64,000 nucleotides of DNA. Source: Methylobacterium brachiatum (GTDB lineage Bacteria > Pseudomonadota > Alphaproteobacteria > Rhizobiales > Beijerinckiaceae). The stretch spans positions 124,001-188,000 of the forward strand of contig NZ_JAJALK010000005.1 of NCBI RefSeq assembly GCF_020523825.1, in the 5' to 3' direction. The translations under genes and the position numbers were made by a program. The notes beneath the pieces are model-generated. The model ran no database searches, had not been told where the DNA came from, and worked only from the letters and a program-made list of their open reading frames with translations. Shown in pieces: positions 53,307-61,717 of the stretch (positions within the stretch are counted from its first letter, which is position 1; the number at the start of each line of letters is the position of its first letter).

Positions 53307-54032
53307 TCAACGGGACGGTCGGAACCGGTAGAGCTCGGCCGGGCGGAACGCCGTGCCGGCCTCGCGCGCGCCGGTCGGCTCCAGCCAGCCGCGGTCGAGC
53401 ATGCGGCGGCGGAAGGCGGGCTTGTTGAGCGGGGTGCCCAGGATCGCGGCGTGCACGTCCTGGAGCTGCCGGAGGGTGAAGTGCTCCGGCAGGAGCGCGA
53501 AGGCGACGTCCGAATAGTCGAGCTTGCCGCGCAGCCGCAGCACGGCGAGCGCCAGGATGTCGGCGTGGTCGAAGGCGAGCGCGCGCGGCTCCCCGCGCTC
53601 CGACAGGGCCGAGACCGGGCCGCCGGCCTCACCCGCCCAGGGCACTGCGAGGGTCGCGGCCGCCAGACCCTTGCCGCTGTCGAGCGCCGCGGCGAAGGCC
53701 GGCTCCGGCAGCAGCGCCAGATAGGCCACGGAGACGATGCGCATGCGCGGATCGCGGTCGAGGGCGCCGAAGGTGTAGAGCTGCTCGAGCCGCGCCCAGG
53801 CGATCCCGGCCTTCTCGCGCAACACGCGCTCGGCCGCCGCGTCCAGGGTCTCGGCGATGCCCACGAAGCCGCCCGGCAGCGCCCAGCGCCCGGCATGGGG
53901 ATGCTGCCTGCGCTCGGCCAGGAGCGCGGTCAGGCGGCCCGCGCGCAGGCCCAGCAGGACCAGATCGACGGCGAGCGCCGGCCGCTCGAAGGCGGCGGGG
54001 TCGTATCCGGCGAGGAATTCGGACTCGGTCAT
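53307..54032 (-). CDS. nrtR: NrtR-like NUDIX transcriptional regulator
   Basis: A 241-residue protein with an N-terminal NUDIX domain (about 15-150) and a C-terminal winged helix (FTLRQLQDVHAAILGTPLNK, PAFRRRML). The NUDIX box GGFVGIAETLDAAAERVLRE lacks the usual REVxEE glutamates, so the domain should bind rather than cleave its ligand, as in NrtR repressors of NAD metabolism that sense ADP-ribose. A 19-bp perfect dyad directly upstream is the expected operator. ATG at 54032; an earlier in-frame ATG (54059) lies within the dyad. Confidence 0.87.
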   Translation of the reverse strand: MTESEFLAGYDPAAFERPALAVDLVLLGLRAGRLTALLAERRQHPHAGRWALPGGFVGIAETLDAAAERVLREKAGIAWARLEQLYTFGALDRDPRMRIVSVAYLALLPEPAFAAALDSGKGLAAATLAVPWAGEAGGPVSALSERGEPRALAFDHADILALAVLRLRGKLDYSDVAFALLPEHFTLRQLQDVHAAILGTPLNKPAFRRRMLDRGWLEPTGAREAGTAFRPAELYRFRPSR

Positions 54033-54041
54033 GGCGTCGAC

Positions 54042-54060
54042 TATGCTCAACTTGAGCATA
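54042..54060 (-). promoter_or_regulatory. NrtR-type operator (19-bp perfect dyad)
   Basis: TATGCTCAACTTGAGCATA has two 9-base arms around one central base. It lies 10 bases upstream of the regulator start and overlaps or directly follows the candidate -10, so binding would block the operon. Its position upstream of an NrtR-like gene implies autoregulation. Confidence 0.75.
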
Positions 54061-54088
54061 ACTAAGACGCAGATTGCGTATAAGTCAA
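54060..54088 (-). promoter_or_regulatory. Candidate promoter of the nrtR-SPFH-NAD-kinase-like operon
   Basis: On the minus strand TTGACT (54088-54083) is followed after 17 bases by TTAGTT (54065-54060). The -10 touches the 19-bp dyad. Confidence 0.45.
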
Positions 54089-54282
54089 GCGCCCGCCGGT
54101 ACCGTCGCGCAGCGCCGATGGGCGGACATGTCCGGACACGGTCCGCACCGATCCGCCGGGGCGCGACCAGCCTGTGCGGTTGCGCGCCGAAAAATGGCGA
54201 AGCTTCTCGTGGCCGCCGAATCCGGCGCGGGAGAACCTGATGTCCGAGCCGGCCCCGACCCGCCGGCACCGGAGGTTCCACG

Positions 54283-56445
54283 ATGCCGATGCCCGTCTCC
54301 CGCTCTTCATCGCTGATCAAGCAGCCCCACACCGCCGCGCTGTCGCCGCTCTTCCTCGCCGCCCTGGCGCTCCTGATCATGCTGGGCTCGGCCCGCGCCC
54401 TCCCGGCGCCGACGGGCAGCGACCTGCTGCTGCACGGCCCGGCCGGCGCGGCGCCGGTGCCGGCCCTGCGGCTGGCCACCGACATCGCCGTCGACGTCAG
54501 CGGCCCGACCGCCCGGGCCGTCGTGACCCAGGCCTTCCGCAACACCACCCCGGACTGGATGGAGGGCACCTACGTCTATCCGCTGCCGGAGGACGCGGCA
54601 GTGGACGCGATGACGCTTGTCGTGGGCGAGCGCGTGATCGTCGCCGACATCCGCGAGCGCGCCGCCGCCAAGCGCGCCTACACGGCCGCCAAGGCCGCCG
54701 GGCAATCCGCGGCGCTCACCGAGCAGGAGCGGCCCAACGTCTTCACCAACACGGTCGCCAACATCGCGCCCGGCGAGACGGTGCTGGTCCAGATCGCCTA
54801 TCAGCAGACGATCCCGGTCGCCGACGCGACGCGCGCGCTGCGCCTGCCCCTGGTGGTCGCGCCCCGGTACAACCCGGGATCGCAGGCCGTTGAGAGCGTC
54901 GCCACCGCCCCCGCCGCCGACCCGGTGCCCGACCGCGCCCGGATCAGCCCGCCGGTGCTCGATCCGTCCCAGGCCCTGCCGGTGAATCCCGTCACCGTGA
55001 CCGTGCGCCTTGAGGCCGGCTTCGCGCTCGGCGCGGTCCGCAGCGCCACCCACGCGATCCACGTCGCCGAGACCGGGCCGCAGGGCCGCCGCATCACCCT
55101 CGCCGAGGGCGTTGTCCCGGCCGACCGCGATTTTGAGCTGACCTGGGAGCCCGCGCCGAGCCGGGCCCCCGAACTGGGGCTGTTCCGGGAAGAGGTCGCC
55201 GGCCGGACCTACCTGCTCGCCACCGTGAACCCGCCGGAGGCCGAGGCGGCGCCGCGCCCGGCGCGGGACGTCACCTTCGTGATCGACAATTCCGGCTCGA
55301 TGGCCGGCGCCTCGATGCGGCAGGCCAAGGCCGGGCTGCTCGCGGGCCTCGCCCGCCTGACGCCGCGGGACCGCGTCAACGTCATCCGGTTCGACCACAC
55401 CTGGGACGCGCTGTTCCCCGAGGCCGTCCCGGCGACCCCGGAGGCCCTGCGCAAGGCGGAAATCTTCGTCGCGGACCTGGAGGCCCGGGGCGGCACCGAG
55501 ATGCTGGCGCCCCTCAAGGCGGCCCTGGCCGACCCGCATCCCGAGGAGACCGCGCGGGTGCGCCAGGTCGTGTTCCTCACCGACGGCGCGGTCGGCGATG
55601 AGGAGCGGATCTTCGCGGCGATCCACGAGGGGCTCGGGCGCTCGCGCCTGTTCATGGTCGGCATCGGCTCGGCGCCCAACGGCCACCTGATGCGCCACGC
55701 CGCCGAGATCGGCCGCGGCAGCTTCACGGAGATCCGCGACCTCGGCCAGGTCGGCGAGCGCACCCGCAGCCTCTACGCGAAGCTCGAATCGCCCGCCGTC
55801 ACCGACCTCACCGCGACCGTCTCGGCCCCGGATGCCGAGGTCACGCCGCGCAGGCTGCCGGACCTGTATCGCGGCGAGCCGCTGGTCTTCGCCGCCCGGC
55901 TCGCGCATCCGGAGGGCACCGTGACCGTCTCCGGCCGGGTGGGCGGCAAGCCCTGGCGCCGCACGCTGCCGCTCGGCGAGGCGGTCGCGGGGGCCGGCAT
56001 CTCGAAGGTGTGGGCGCGCTCCCGGATCGGCGAGACCGAGACGGCGCGCATCACCGGGCACCTGACCGCCGAGGCGGCCGACGCCACGATCCTGGGCCTC
56101 GCCCTGGAGCACGGGCTGATGACGCGCCTGACCAGCCTGGTCGCCGTCGACGCCACGCCGCGCCGCCCCGCCGGCACGCCGCTCGTGGCCGCCGACCTGC
56201 CCCTGAACCTGCCGGCGGGCTGGGACTTCGCGACGGTGTTCGGCGAGGGCCCGCACGGCGGGACCGCGGAACCGCGCCAGCGGCGGGCCGAGGCCTCCGC
56301 GCCGGGCCCGGTCGCCGAAGCCGGGATCGCCCTGCCGCAGACCGGGGCGGGGTTCCTGCCGCAGCTCGCCCTGGGCCTGCTCCTCGCCCTGCTGGGCCTC
56401 GGGCTGCAGCGGCTCGGCGGTCGCCTGCCCCGGAGGGCGCCGTGA
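54283..56445 (+). CDS. Sortase substrate: VIT and von Willebrand A domain protein with LPQTG signal
   Basis: A 720-residue exported protein. A signal helix lies at about 20-38. A VIT domain (about 60-190; VVTQAFRNTTPDWMEGTYVY, FTNTVANIAPGETVLVQIAY) precedes a vWA domain with an intact metal site, FVIDNSGSMAGAS near 325-335, and FLTDGAVGDEE. The C-terminus is a cell-wall-type sorting signal: LPQTGAG, a hydrophobic helix, then RRAP. This is the target protein of the Gram-negative class GN sortase, whose gene overlaps its stop. GGAGG at 54271-54275 supports the ATG. It may display an adhesion or metal-dependent binding surface in the periplasm. Confidence 0.9.
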   Translation: MPMPVSRSSSLIKQPHTAALSPLFLAALALLIMLGSARALPAPTGSDLLLHGPAGAAPVPALRLATDIAVDVSGPTARAVVTQAFRNTTPDWMEGTYVYPLPEDAAVDAMTLVVGERVIVADIRERAAAKRAYTAAKAAGQSAALTEQERPNVFTNTVANIAPGETVLVQIAYQQTIPVADATRALRLPLVVAPRYNPGSQAVESVATAPAADPVPDRARISPPVLDPSQALPVNPVTVTVRLEAGFALGAVRSATHAIHVAETGPQGRRITLAEGVVPADRDFELTWEPAPSRAPELGLFREEVAGRTYLLATVNPPEAEAAPRPARDVTFVIDNSGSMAGASMRQAKAGLLAGLARLTPRDRVNVIRFDHTWDALFPEAVPATPEALRKAEIFVADLEARGGTEMLAPLKAALADPHPEETARVRQVVFLTDGAVGDEERIFAAIHEGLGRSRLFMVGIGSAPNGHLMRHAAEIGRGSFTEIRDLGQVGERTRSLYAKLESPAVTDLTATVSAPDAEVTPRRLPDLYRGEPLVFAARLAHPEGTVTVSGRVGGKPWRRTLPLGEAVAGAGISKVWARSRIGETETARITGHLTAEAADATILGLALEHGLMTRLTSLVAVDATPRRPAGTPLVAADLPLNLPAGWDFATVFGEGPHGGTAEPRQRRAEASAPGPVAEAGIALPQTGAGFLPQLALGLLLALLGLGLQRLGGRLPRRAP

Positions 56446-57020
56446 GCCGCCGGCGCAGACTCGGCACGGGGCGGGCGCTCTGCGCCCTCCTCACCCTGGC
56501 CGGGCTCGGGCTGGCGGCGCAGGCCGCCTGGATCCCCGCCAAGGCCGCCCTGGCGCAGGTCCTGCTCGCGCGGTCCTTCGCCCGCACCCTGGCCGAGGGG
56601 CGCCCGGTCCGGCCCTGGCCCTGGGCCGATACCGAGCCGGTCGCCCGGCTCGCCATCGCGGGACGCAGCTTCGTGGCCTTGCGCGGCGGGAGCGGCCAGG
56701 CCCTGGCCTTCGGCCCCGGCCATCTCGACGGCACGCCGGAAGCCGGCGATCCCGGCACCGCGGTGTTCGCCGCCCACCGCGACACCCAATTCGCGGTGCT
56801 GGGCGGGGTCGAGCCCGGTGATCCGGTGGCCGTGACCCGGCGCGACGGCCGGACCGCGCGCTTCCGCGTCACCGGCAAACGGGTCGCGCGCTGGGACGCC
56901 TCGGGGATCGACCCGCGGGCTTCCGGGCAACACCTCGCCCTCGTCACCTGCTGGCCCCTCGACGGGCTTCGCCCCGGGCCGCTGCGGTTGATCGTCGAGG
57001 CCGAGGCCGAGACGCCCTGA
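56442..57020 (+). CDS. Class GN sortase
   Basis: A 192-residue transpeptidase with one N-terminal membrane anchor (about 12-30). The catalytic triad is His112 in FAAHRDTQF, Cys170 in LALVTCWPL and Arg182 in GPLRLIV. The GTG start overlaps the stop of its substrate gene (GTGA), so enzyme and substrate are made together. In Gram-negative bacteria this class usually has a single adjacent LPxTG target. The nucleophile that accepts the cleaved protein is not known. Confidence 0.88.
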   Translation: MSRRRRLGTGRALCALLTLAGLGLAAQAAWIPAKAALAQVLLARSFARTLAEGRPVRPWPWADTEPVARLAIAGRSFVALRGGSGQALAFGPGHLDGTPEAGDPGTAVFAAHRDTQFAVLGGVEPGDPVAVTRRDGRTARFRVTGKRVARWDASGIDPRASGQHLALVTCWPLDGLRPGPLRLIVEAEAETP

Positions 57021-57091
57021 CGGCGCGGCAGTTGCGCAGCTGTGCGGTTTCGTGCGGATCTGTGCGGGACGAAGCCGCACGGGCCACACCG

Positions 57092-57853
57092 GTGACCGAG
57101 ATCGAACTGACCGAGGCGCAGAGCAGCGCCATCGCCCAGATGGTGCGCGAGGCCATGGCCCGCCGCCGGATCTCCCGGCAGACCCTGGCCGTGCAGGCGC
57201 AGATCAGCCTGTCCACCCTGGAGAAGGCCCTGGCCGGGCGCCGCCCCTTCACGTTGGCGACCACGATCCGGCTCGAGGAGGCGTTGGGACAATCCCTCCG
57301 CCGGGACCCGGGCCGGACGGCGCCCGCGCCCGAGCCGCCGCCGCACGCCCCGGACGAGCTCGGCTCCTACTCGCGGGAGGGCGTGGCCTGGATCGAGGGA
57401 CGCTACCTCACCCTGCGCCCCTCCTTCGGGACCGCCGGCGCGATCTTCGCCTACCGCACCGAGATCGCCTGGGATGCCGGCCTGTCGCGCCTGGTGTTCC
57501 GCGAGGCCGAGCGCATGGACGCGCCCTTCGCCCAGTCCGGCAGCGTCGCCGTCCCGAGCCAGTCGGGCATGATCTACCTGGTGACCAACTGGCACGGGCA
57601 GCATCGCCTGGCCGTGCTGTGCCGCCCGAACATCCAGGGCGAGATGTACGGCATCCTGACCACGTTGCATGCCGGCCGCGGCACGCAGCTCACCCCGGCC
57701 GCGGCACCCCTGGCGCTGATCCCGGAGCGGGCGGCGGCGGACCTGGCCTACGGCCGCATCGCCCCGCAGGAGCCGGGTCACGCCCGGTACCGGGCCTATC
57801 TCGACCGGGTGCGCGAGGACGGCTACGCGGTGTTCTTCACGGACGTCTCCTGA
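57092..57853 (+). CDS. XRE-type helix-turn-helix protein with C-terminal ligand-like domain
   Basis: A 253-residue protein. The helix-turn-helix is RISRQTLAVQAQISLSTLEK followed by ALAGRRPFTLATTIRLEEAL. A Pro-rich linker leads to a 150-residue domain of unknown type (YLTLRPSFGTAGAIFAYRTE, SGMIYLVTNWHGQHRLAVLC). The GTG at 57092 (VTEIELTE) was chosen; the frame opens at 57032. It lies 71 bases downstream of the sortase gene. The GTGCGG sequence occurs several times just before it (57040-57067), possibly its binding site. Confidence 0.75.
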   Translation: MTEIELTEAQSSAIAQMVREAMARRRISRQTLAVQAQISLSTLEKALAGRRPFTLATTIRLEEALGQSLRRDPGRTAPAPEPPPHAPDELGSYSREGVAWIEGRYLTLRPSFGTAGAIFAYRTEIAWDAGLSRLVFREAERMDAPFAQSGSVAVPSQSGMIYLVTNWHGQHRLAVLCRPNIQGEMYGILTTLHAGRGTQLTPAAAPLALIPERAAADLAYGRIAPQEPGHARYRAYLDRVREDGYAVFFTDVS

Positions 57854-57947
57854 TCCGCAGATGAGTTGCCCGGGCCTGTGACACCGGCCCCGGGACACAT
57901 GCCGCGCGATCGCCTGTTTCCTCTTCGGACACAGACGAAAGACCCCC

Positions 57948-58244
57948 ATGATCAAGTATATCCTCGCCGCGGCATCGGCCGCGGCGCTGACGACGCCTGC
58001 CCTGTCGCAGGTGATCGAGAACCCCACGAGCACCACCGTGATCGTCCCGCCCGGCGCGCCCGGCGTCGTCACGCGCCAGCCGGGCTCGACCGGAGAGGAC
58101 GAGGCCGCAAGCTACTCGCCGACCGGCCGTGCCGCCGACGGCATCGCGGCCGACTCGGCGGCGGCGGGTAACGCCAACCAGCCCGCGCGCGTCGGCACGA
58201 CCGGGAGCGGCGGCGGCGGCAGCGGGAATGGCGGCGGCGGCTGA
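57948..58244 (+). CDS. Small secreted Gly-rich protein
   Basis: A 98-residue precursor with a signal peptide (1-20, YILAAASAAALTTPALSQ), then a Pro/Thr/Ala-rich region and a C-terminal glycine tail. Similar short exported proteins are frequent in this window. A strong terminator follows. Function unknown. Confidence 0.65.
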   Translation: MIKYILAAASAAALTTPALSQVIENPTSTTVIVPPGAPGVVTRQPGSTGEDEAASYSPTGRAADGIAADSAAAGNANQPARVGTTGSGGGGSGNGGGG

Positions 58245-58264
58245 ACCGGCCCCGCTCGAACCGA

Positions 58265-58299
58265 CCCCGTCACGGCGAGCGCCGGACGGGGTTTTTTTT
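58265..58299 (+). terminator. Rho-independent terminator
   Basis: CCCCGTC (58265-58271) pairs with GACGGGG (58285-58291) across a 13-base loop, followed by eight T residues. It ends the transcript of the secreted protein gene. Confidence 0.88.
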
Positions 58300-58415
58300 A
58301 ATCCGCCAGGACCAGCCAGACGTCCCGGATCACCGGGTTTGAAACCGTCGCCCCCTCCCCCCGAGCGGTGCCGCATCGAAGGATGCCGGATGCCGCTGCC
58401 CTGAAAGGCGCCCCC

Positions 58416-58772
58416 GTGCTGCTTCGCTCCGAGACCCCGCCGCCGCCCGGCAACCTGCATGTCGCGGAGCCGCCCGCTTCCGACCGGCCGACCACGGCCA
58501 TGCTCAAGGCCGACATCGACAGCGGCGCCACCGGCGACAAGGTCGCGGCCTACGATCCAGGCCTGTCGCAGCTCGGGACGGATGACGAGGCGGCCGGCAA
58601 CCCGCCCTCGCCCGAGCGGATCGCCCTGGCCCGCAAGACTCAGGCGGCCTCCGCCAGGGTTCGGAATGCGGCGCGGCCGCGCGGGCTGGATGCCTGGATC
58701 GTGCTGGGGTTCGGCGGGTTCATCGGCGGCATCGGGGTCGTGCTGAGCACCGCCATCTGGCTCGGACGGTGA
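58416..58772 (+). CDS. C-terminally anchored protein of unknown function
   Basis: A 118-residue product, polar and Pro-rich for about 85 residues, with one helix at the C-terminus (LDAWIVLGFGGFIGGIGVVL). The start is taken as GTG at 58416 with GAAAGG seven bases upstream; ATG at 58383 is possible. Not recognised. Confidence 0.5.
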   Translation: MLLRSETPPPPGNLHVAEPPASDRPTTAMLKADIDSGATGDKVAAYDPGLSQLGTDDEAAGNPPSPERIALARKTQAASARVRNAARPRGLDAWIVLGFGGFIGGIGVVLSTAIWLGR

Positions 58773-58979
58773 GCGCGCAGCGCACCCGGTGCGTGTGGAT
58801 CGTTCAGGGGCGGATGCTCTGAAAACCCCGGAGCACTCACGATTCTTGTGGCGAATACGGCGGAACACAACCAGAACGATAAATATCGTCTGAACCATCG
58901 ACGTTACGGAGGTTTAACCCAAATCAAAGTCGGTCCGCGGGCCGCCCAATTCCCAGAACGTTCGGGCCCACATCCGACC

Positions 58980-59165
58980 ATGCGCACACTCGATCTTCAC
59001 GCCCCCACCTTCGGGTCCTCTCACGATCCGATCCTGCACGGCGTCGCCACCGGGCTCGCCGATCTGTTCCCCCCGGTCGACCATCCGGCGGGCCTGGCGG
59101 ACGAGCCCGCTACGCCGTCCGACTTCGCACTGGCGCCGGACACGCCGCCGGATGCCGAGCTCTGA
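58980..59165 (+). CDS. Small protein of unknown function
   Basis: A 61-residue acidic product (MRTLDLHAPTFGSSHDPILH, then a Pro/Ala/Asp-rich tail). The frame is open from 58848, but the ATG at 58980 looks the more natural start. No domain known. Confidence 0.4.
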   Translation: MRTLDLHAPTFGSSHDPILHGVATGLADLFPPVDHPAGLADEPATPSDFALAPDTPPDAEL

Positions 59166-59232
59166 TGGTACGGCGATGCGCCCGGCTGACCGGCAACCCG
59201 GAGGCCGGGCGCATCGGCGCACCGATGCGGAT

Positions 59233-59466
59233 TCATCCGGCTTCGGCGGGCTGCTCGATATTCGAGGCGACCGTGAAGCCCTCCCGATCGAACACGTTGT
59301 AGATGATTGCAGCGGGCTCCAGGCCGAGGCCGGCGATATGCGCGACCGCCGCCTCCTTGGCGTCGGCGACCGTGTCGAACGGCTCGGGCAATTGGTACAT
59401 CTCCGGCAGCTCCTCCTCACCCGCGCTCTTCACGGGCGGCGTGGTGATTTCGACCGTATAGGGCAT
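59233..59466 (-). CDS. Small protein of unknown function
   Basis: A 77-residue product with a strand-helix-strand pattern (PYTVEITTPPVKSAGEEELP, DTVADAKEAAVAHIAGLGLE, AIIYNVFDREGFTV), suggesting a small alpha/beta fold. GGAAGG lies before the ATG. Upstream on the minus strand a GCAAC-N17-CGTT pattern (59622-59647) is one mismatch from an EcfG promoter. Not recognised. Confidence 0.6.
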   Translation of the reverse strand: MPYTVEITTPPVKSAGEEELPEMYQLPEPFDTVADAKEAAVAHIAGLGLEPAAIIYNVFDREGFTVASNIEQPAEAG

Positions 59467-60061
59467 GTCGGTGCCTTCCTGACGTCCAGTGGAACCTGCC
59501 GCGGATCGTGGGCTGGACCACGATCGCAGACCAACCCGAAGTTGCCGGAGCCATTCGCTCCGGCCGGCCGCCGTCCTGGCCTGCGATCGATCCTGCCAAG
59601 ACTCGCGTCGATGCGATTGGTAACGCACGGATACGGAAAACCGTTGCTCAATACGGCCCCGCACCGGCAAACGTCTTAACCCTGCCGCGGAAACACGATG
59701 GTGCCGGGCGCTCCGTCCCTGGCCGCCGCCGGGCATGAGACTCAACCCAGGCGGGTGCCGCGACGACCGATCCCACAGAGCTTTCGCCGGCAGGATGTGC
59801 TCTCGCGCACCTCGCGGGAAGCGGCCCGGGCGTATCCAGGGCTGAGGCCGTCTCCGCCCCCTCGGACGGCCCGATCAAGCGGCGCAGTGACCTCCCCGGT
59901 TGCTGCGCCGTTGTCGTTCCGGGTCCATCGAGCCTTGAGGGTCTCGCGCCGGCCGGCGCGTCGACCGAGCCTCGGCATCGGACCGGGCCGAAGGCGCCTC
60001 GGGGCGTGCACGGGTTCGGCGTGCAAGGGTTCGCTAACCGAAGCCCCCCACCTTCGGGCTC
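59467..60061. other. Intergenic region, no gene recognised
   Basis: About 595 bases. Only the candidate stress promoter at 59622-59647 (minus strand) is notable. Frames on both strands are Arg/Pro-rich shadows. This is the longest gene-free stretch of the window. Confidence 0.4.
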
Positions 60062-60268
60062 ATGTCCAAGCGAACGATCCGAACTGCGAGAGGCGTGCTC
60101 TGGGTCGCGGCCCTCGCGCTCTGCTGTGTCTCGGCCGTGATGCTGGCGAAGGCCAACCGTCCCGTGGACCGGGCCGCCGCATCTCCGGCCGCCTCCGATC
60201 CCGCGACGACCGGGTCGATCGATCAGGCTCCGATCCGATGGTGCGGGGCCGCCCCGTGGTGCCGCTGA
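60062..60268 (+). CDS. Small single-span membrane or exported protein
   Basis: A 68-residue product: basic N-terminus, one helix (about 11-29, GVLWVAALALCCVSAVMLA), then a short Ser/Ala-rich tail ending IRWCGAAPWCR. Weak ribosome-binding site. Not recognised. Confidence 0.45.
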   Translation: MSKRTIRTARGVLWVAALALCCVSAVMLAKANRPVDRAAASPAASDPATTGSIDQAPIRWCGAAPWCR

Positions 60269-60274
60269 TCCGCG

Positions 60275-60307
60275 ATCCCTTTCACGCCGCAATCCCTTTC
60301 ACGCCGC
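60275..60307 (+). repeat. Two-copy tandem repeat before DUF1236 gene
   Basis: ATCCCTTTCACGCCGC occurs at 60275-60290 and 60292-60307, a 17-base period, just before the ribosome-binding site of the next gene. Confidence 0.6.
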
Positions 60308-60321
60308 CCGACGAGGACACC

Positions 60322-60732
60322 GTGCGAACCTGGATCTCTCTACCGATCGTGCTGATGCTCGGCGTCGCGACGCAGGCGCATGCCCAAGGCCTGGAGCGCG
60401 GCGCGCGGGATGGCCGGGAGCGCGGCGAAGCGATCGCGGGTCCCCTGGGCGCTGCCGTCGGCGGCGCGATCGGTGCCGCGGTCGGCACGGCCAACAACAT
60501 CCTGGGCATCGACCGGCGCGACCGCTTCCGCATCTACGTGCTCGGCGAGCGCCGCCCGTCCTTCGCCTATGCGGGGCCGGTGCGGGTCGGAACCGTGCTG
60601 CCGGAGGACGGCGTGGTCTATTACGACGTACCGCCCGAATTCGCGCTTCCGAACTACAATTACACGATCGTCAACGACCATCCCGTGCTGGTCGAGCCGC
60701 GGACGCGCCGGATCGTCGAGGTCATCGAGTAG
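60322..60732 (+). CDS. DUF1236 domain-containing secreted protein
   Basis: A 136-residue precursor: signal peptide (1-20), a glycine-zipper-like segment (GPLGAAVGGAIGAAVGTANN) and a C-terminal DUF1236 domain (VGTVLPEDGVVYYDVPPEFA, NDHPVLVEPRTRRIVEVIE). The GTG at 60322 has GAGGAC upstream. DUF1236 proteins are common, short exported proteins in the Hyphomicrobiales; role unknown. Confidence 0.8.
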   Translation: MRTWISLPIVLMLGVATQAHAQGLERGARDGRERGEAIAGPLGAAVGGAIGAAVGTANNILGIDRRDRFRIYVLGERRPSFAYAGPVRVGTVLPEDGVVYYDVPPEFALPNYNYTIVNDHPVLVEPRTRRIVEVIE

Positions 60733-60766
60733 GGCCTGGACGCATCGCGGCGGGCCCTCCGGCCTG

Positions 60767-60820
60767 CCGCCGCCGAGATGCGCTCGGCGGCGGGCGCGCC
60801 CCGCACATGACGGGGCGCGC
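60767..60820. terminator. Two tandem hairpins between convergent genes
   Basis: CCGCCGCCGAG / CTCGGCGGCGG (60767-60777 and 60783-60793) gives an 11-bp stem. GCGCGCCCCG / CGGGGCGCGC (60794-60803 and 60811-60820) gives a 10-bp stem. They separate the DUF1236 gene and fghA and should stop transcripts from both sides. Confidence 0.6.
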
Positions 60821-60830
60821 GGACGGCCGG

Positions 60831-61664
60831 TTACTTCAGGCGCGCGGCAGCCCAGGCGATGTGGTCGGCCATGAAGGTCGAGATGAAGAAGTACGAGTGG
60901 TCGTAGCCCTCGCGCATGTTGAGGGTCAGCGCGATGCCGGCCTTCTTGCAGGCCTCCTCCAGCAGCCAGGGGCGCAGGCCGTCCTGCAGGAAGCTGTCGG
61001 CGGTGCCCTGATCCACAAGGAATTCGGGGAAGCGCTTGCCGTCCTCGATCAGCGCGGTGGCGTCGTGGGCGCGCCAGGCGGCCGGGTCGGAGCCGAGATA
61101 CTTCTCGAAAGCCGGCTTCGACCAGCCGGCCGTGGAGGGCTGGGCGATCGGCGCGAAGGCGGAGCAGGACTTGAACCGCTCCGGGTAGGTCAGCGCGATG
61201 GTCAGAGCGCCGTGGCCGCCCATGGAATGGCCGAAGATGCCCTGGCGGGTCATGTCGGCGGGGAATTCCTTCGCGATGAGCGCCGGCAGCTCCTCCGTGA
61301 TGTAGCTCCACATCCGGTAGTTCTTGTCATAGGGCGCCTGCGTGGCGTCGAGGTAGAAGCCGGCGCCGGAGCCGAACTGCCAATTGCCTTCCTCGTCCGG
61401 GATGCCGGGACCGCGCGGGCTGGTATCGGGGGCCACGATGATCACGCCGTGCGCGGCGGCGGCGGCACGGTACTCGCCCTTGTCCATGACGTTGGCATGC
61501 GTGCAGGTGAGGCCGGACAGGTACCACAGCACCGGGACCGGGCCCTTCTCGGCCTGGGGCGGCACGAACACCGCGAAGGTCATCGGGCATCCCGTGGTCT
61601 GCGCATCGTGCTTGTAGACGCCCTGCGTGCCGCCATGGGCGCGGGCCTTCGAGACGGTTTCCAT
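60831..61664 (-). CDS. fghA: S-formylglutathione hydrolase
   Basis: A 277-residue alpha/beta hydrolase of the esterase D family. It releases formate and glutathione from S-formylglutathione. The nucleophile serine lies in GIFGHSMGGHGAL; the N-terminal MTFAVFVPPQAEKGPVPVLW and LSGLTCTHANVMDKG segments are family signatures; the catalytic histidine is in GYDHSYFFIS. It follows the dehydrogenase gene on the same strand, separated by an inverted repeat. Together they form a glutathione-linked formaldehyde oxidation route. Confidence 0.95.
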   Translation of the reverse strand: METVSKARAHGGTQGVYKHDAQTTGCPMTFAVFVPPQAEKGPVPVLWYLSGLTCTHANVMDKGEYRAAAAAHGVIIVAPDTSPRGPGIPDEEGNWQFGSGAGFYLDATQAPYDKNYRMWSYITEELPALIAKEFPADMTRQGIFGHSMGGHGALTIALTYPERFKSCSAFAPIAQPSTAGWSKPAFEKYLGSDPAAWRAHDATALIEDGKRFPEFLVDQGTADSFLQDGLRPWLLEEACKKAGIALTLNMREGYDHSYFFISTFMADHIAWAAARLK

Positions 61665-61717
61665 CGGCTGTGATCTCCTGCGAGTGGGCTGAGACGATCG
61701 TCTTCAGGAATGCGCGG

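Noticed and set aside
59698..60321. Long in-frame extension upstream of the DUF1236 gene
   Set aside because: The signal peptide at 60322 marks the true start; the upstream residues are Arg/Pro-rich and lack similarity to a domain.
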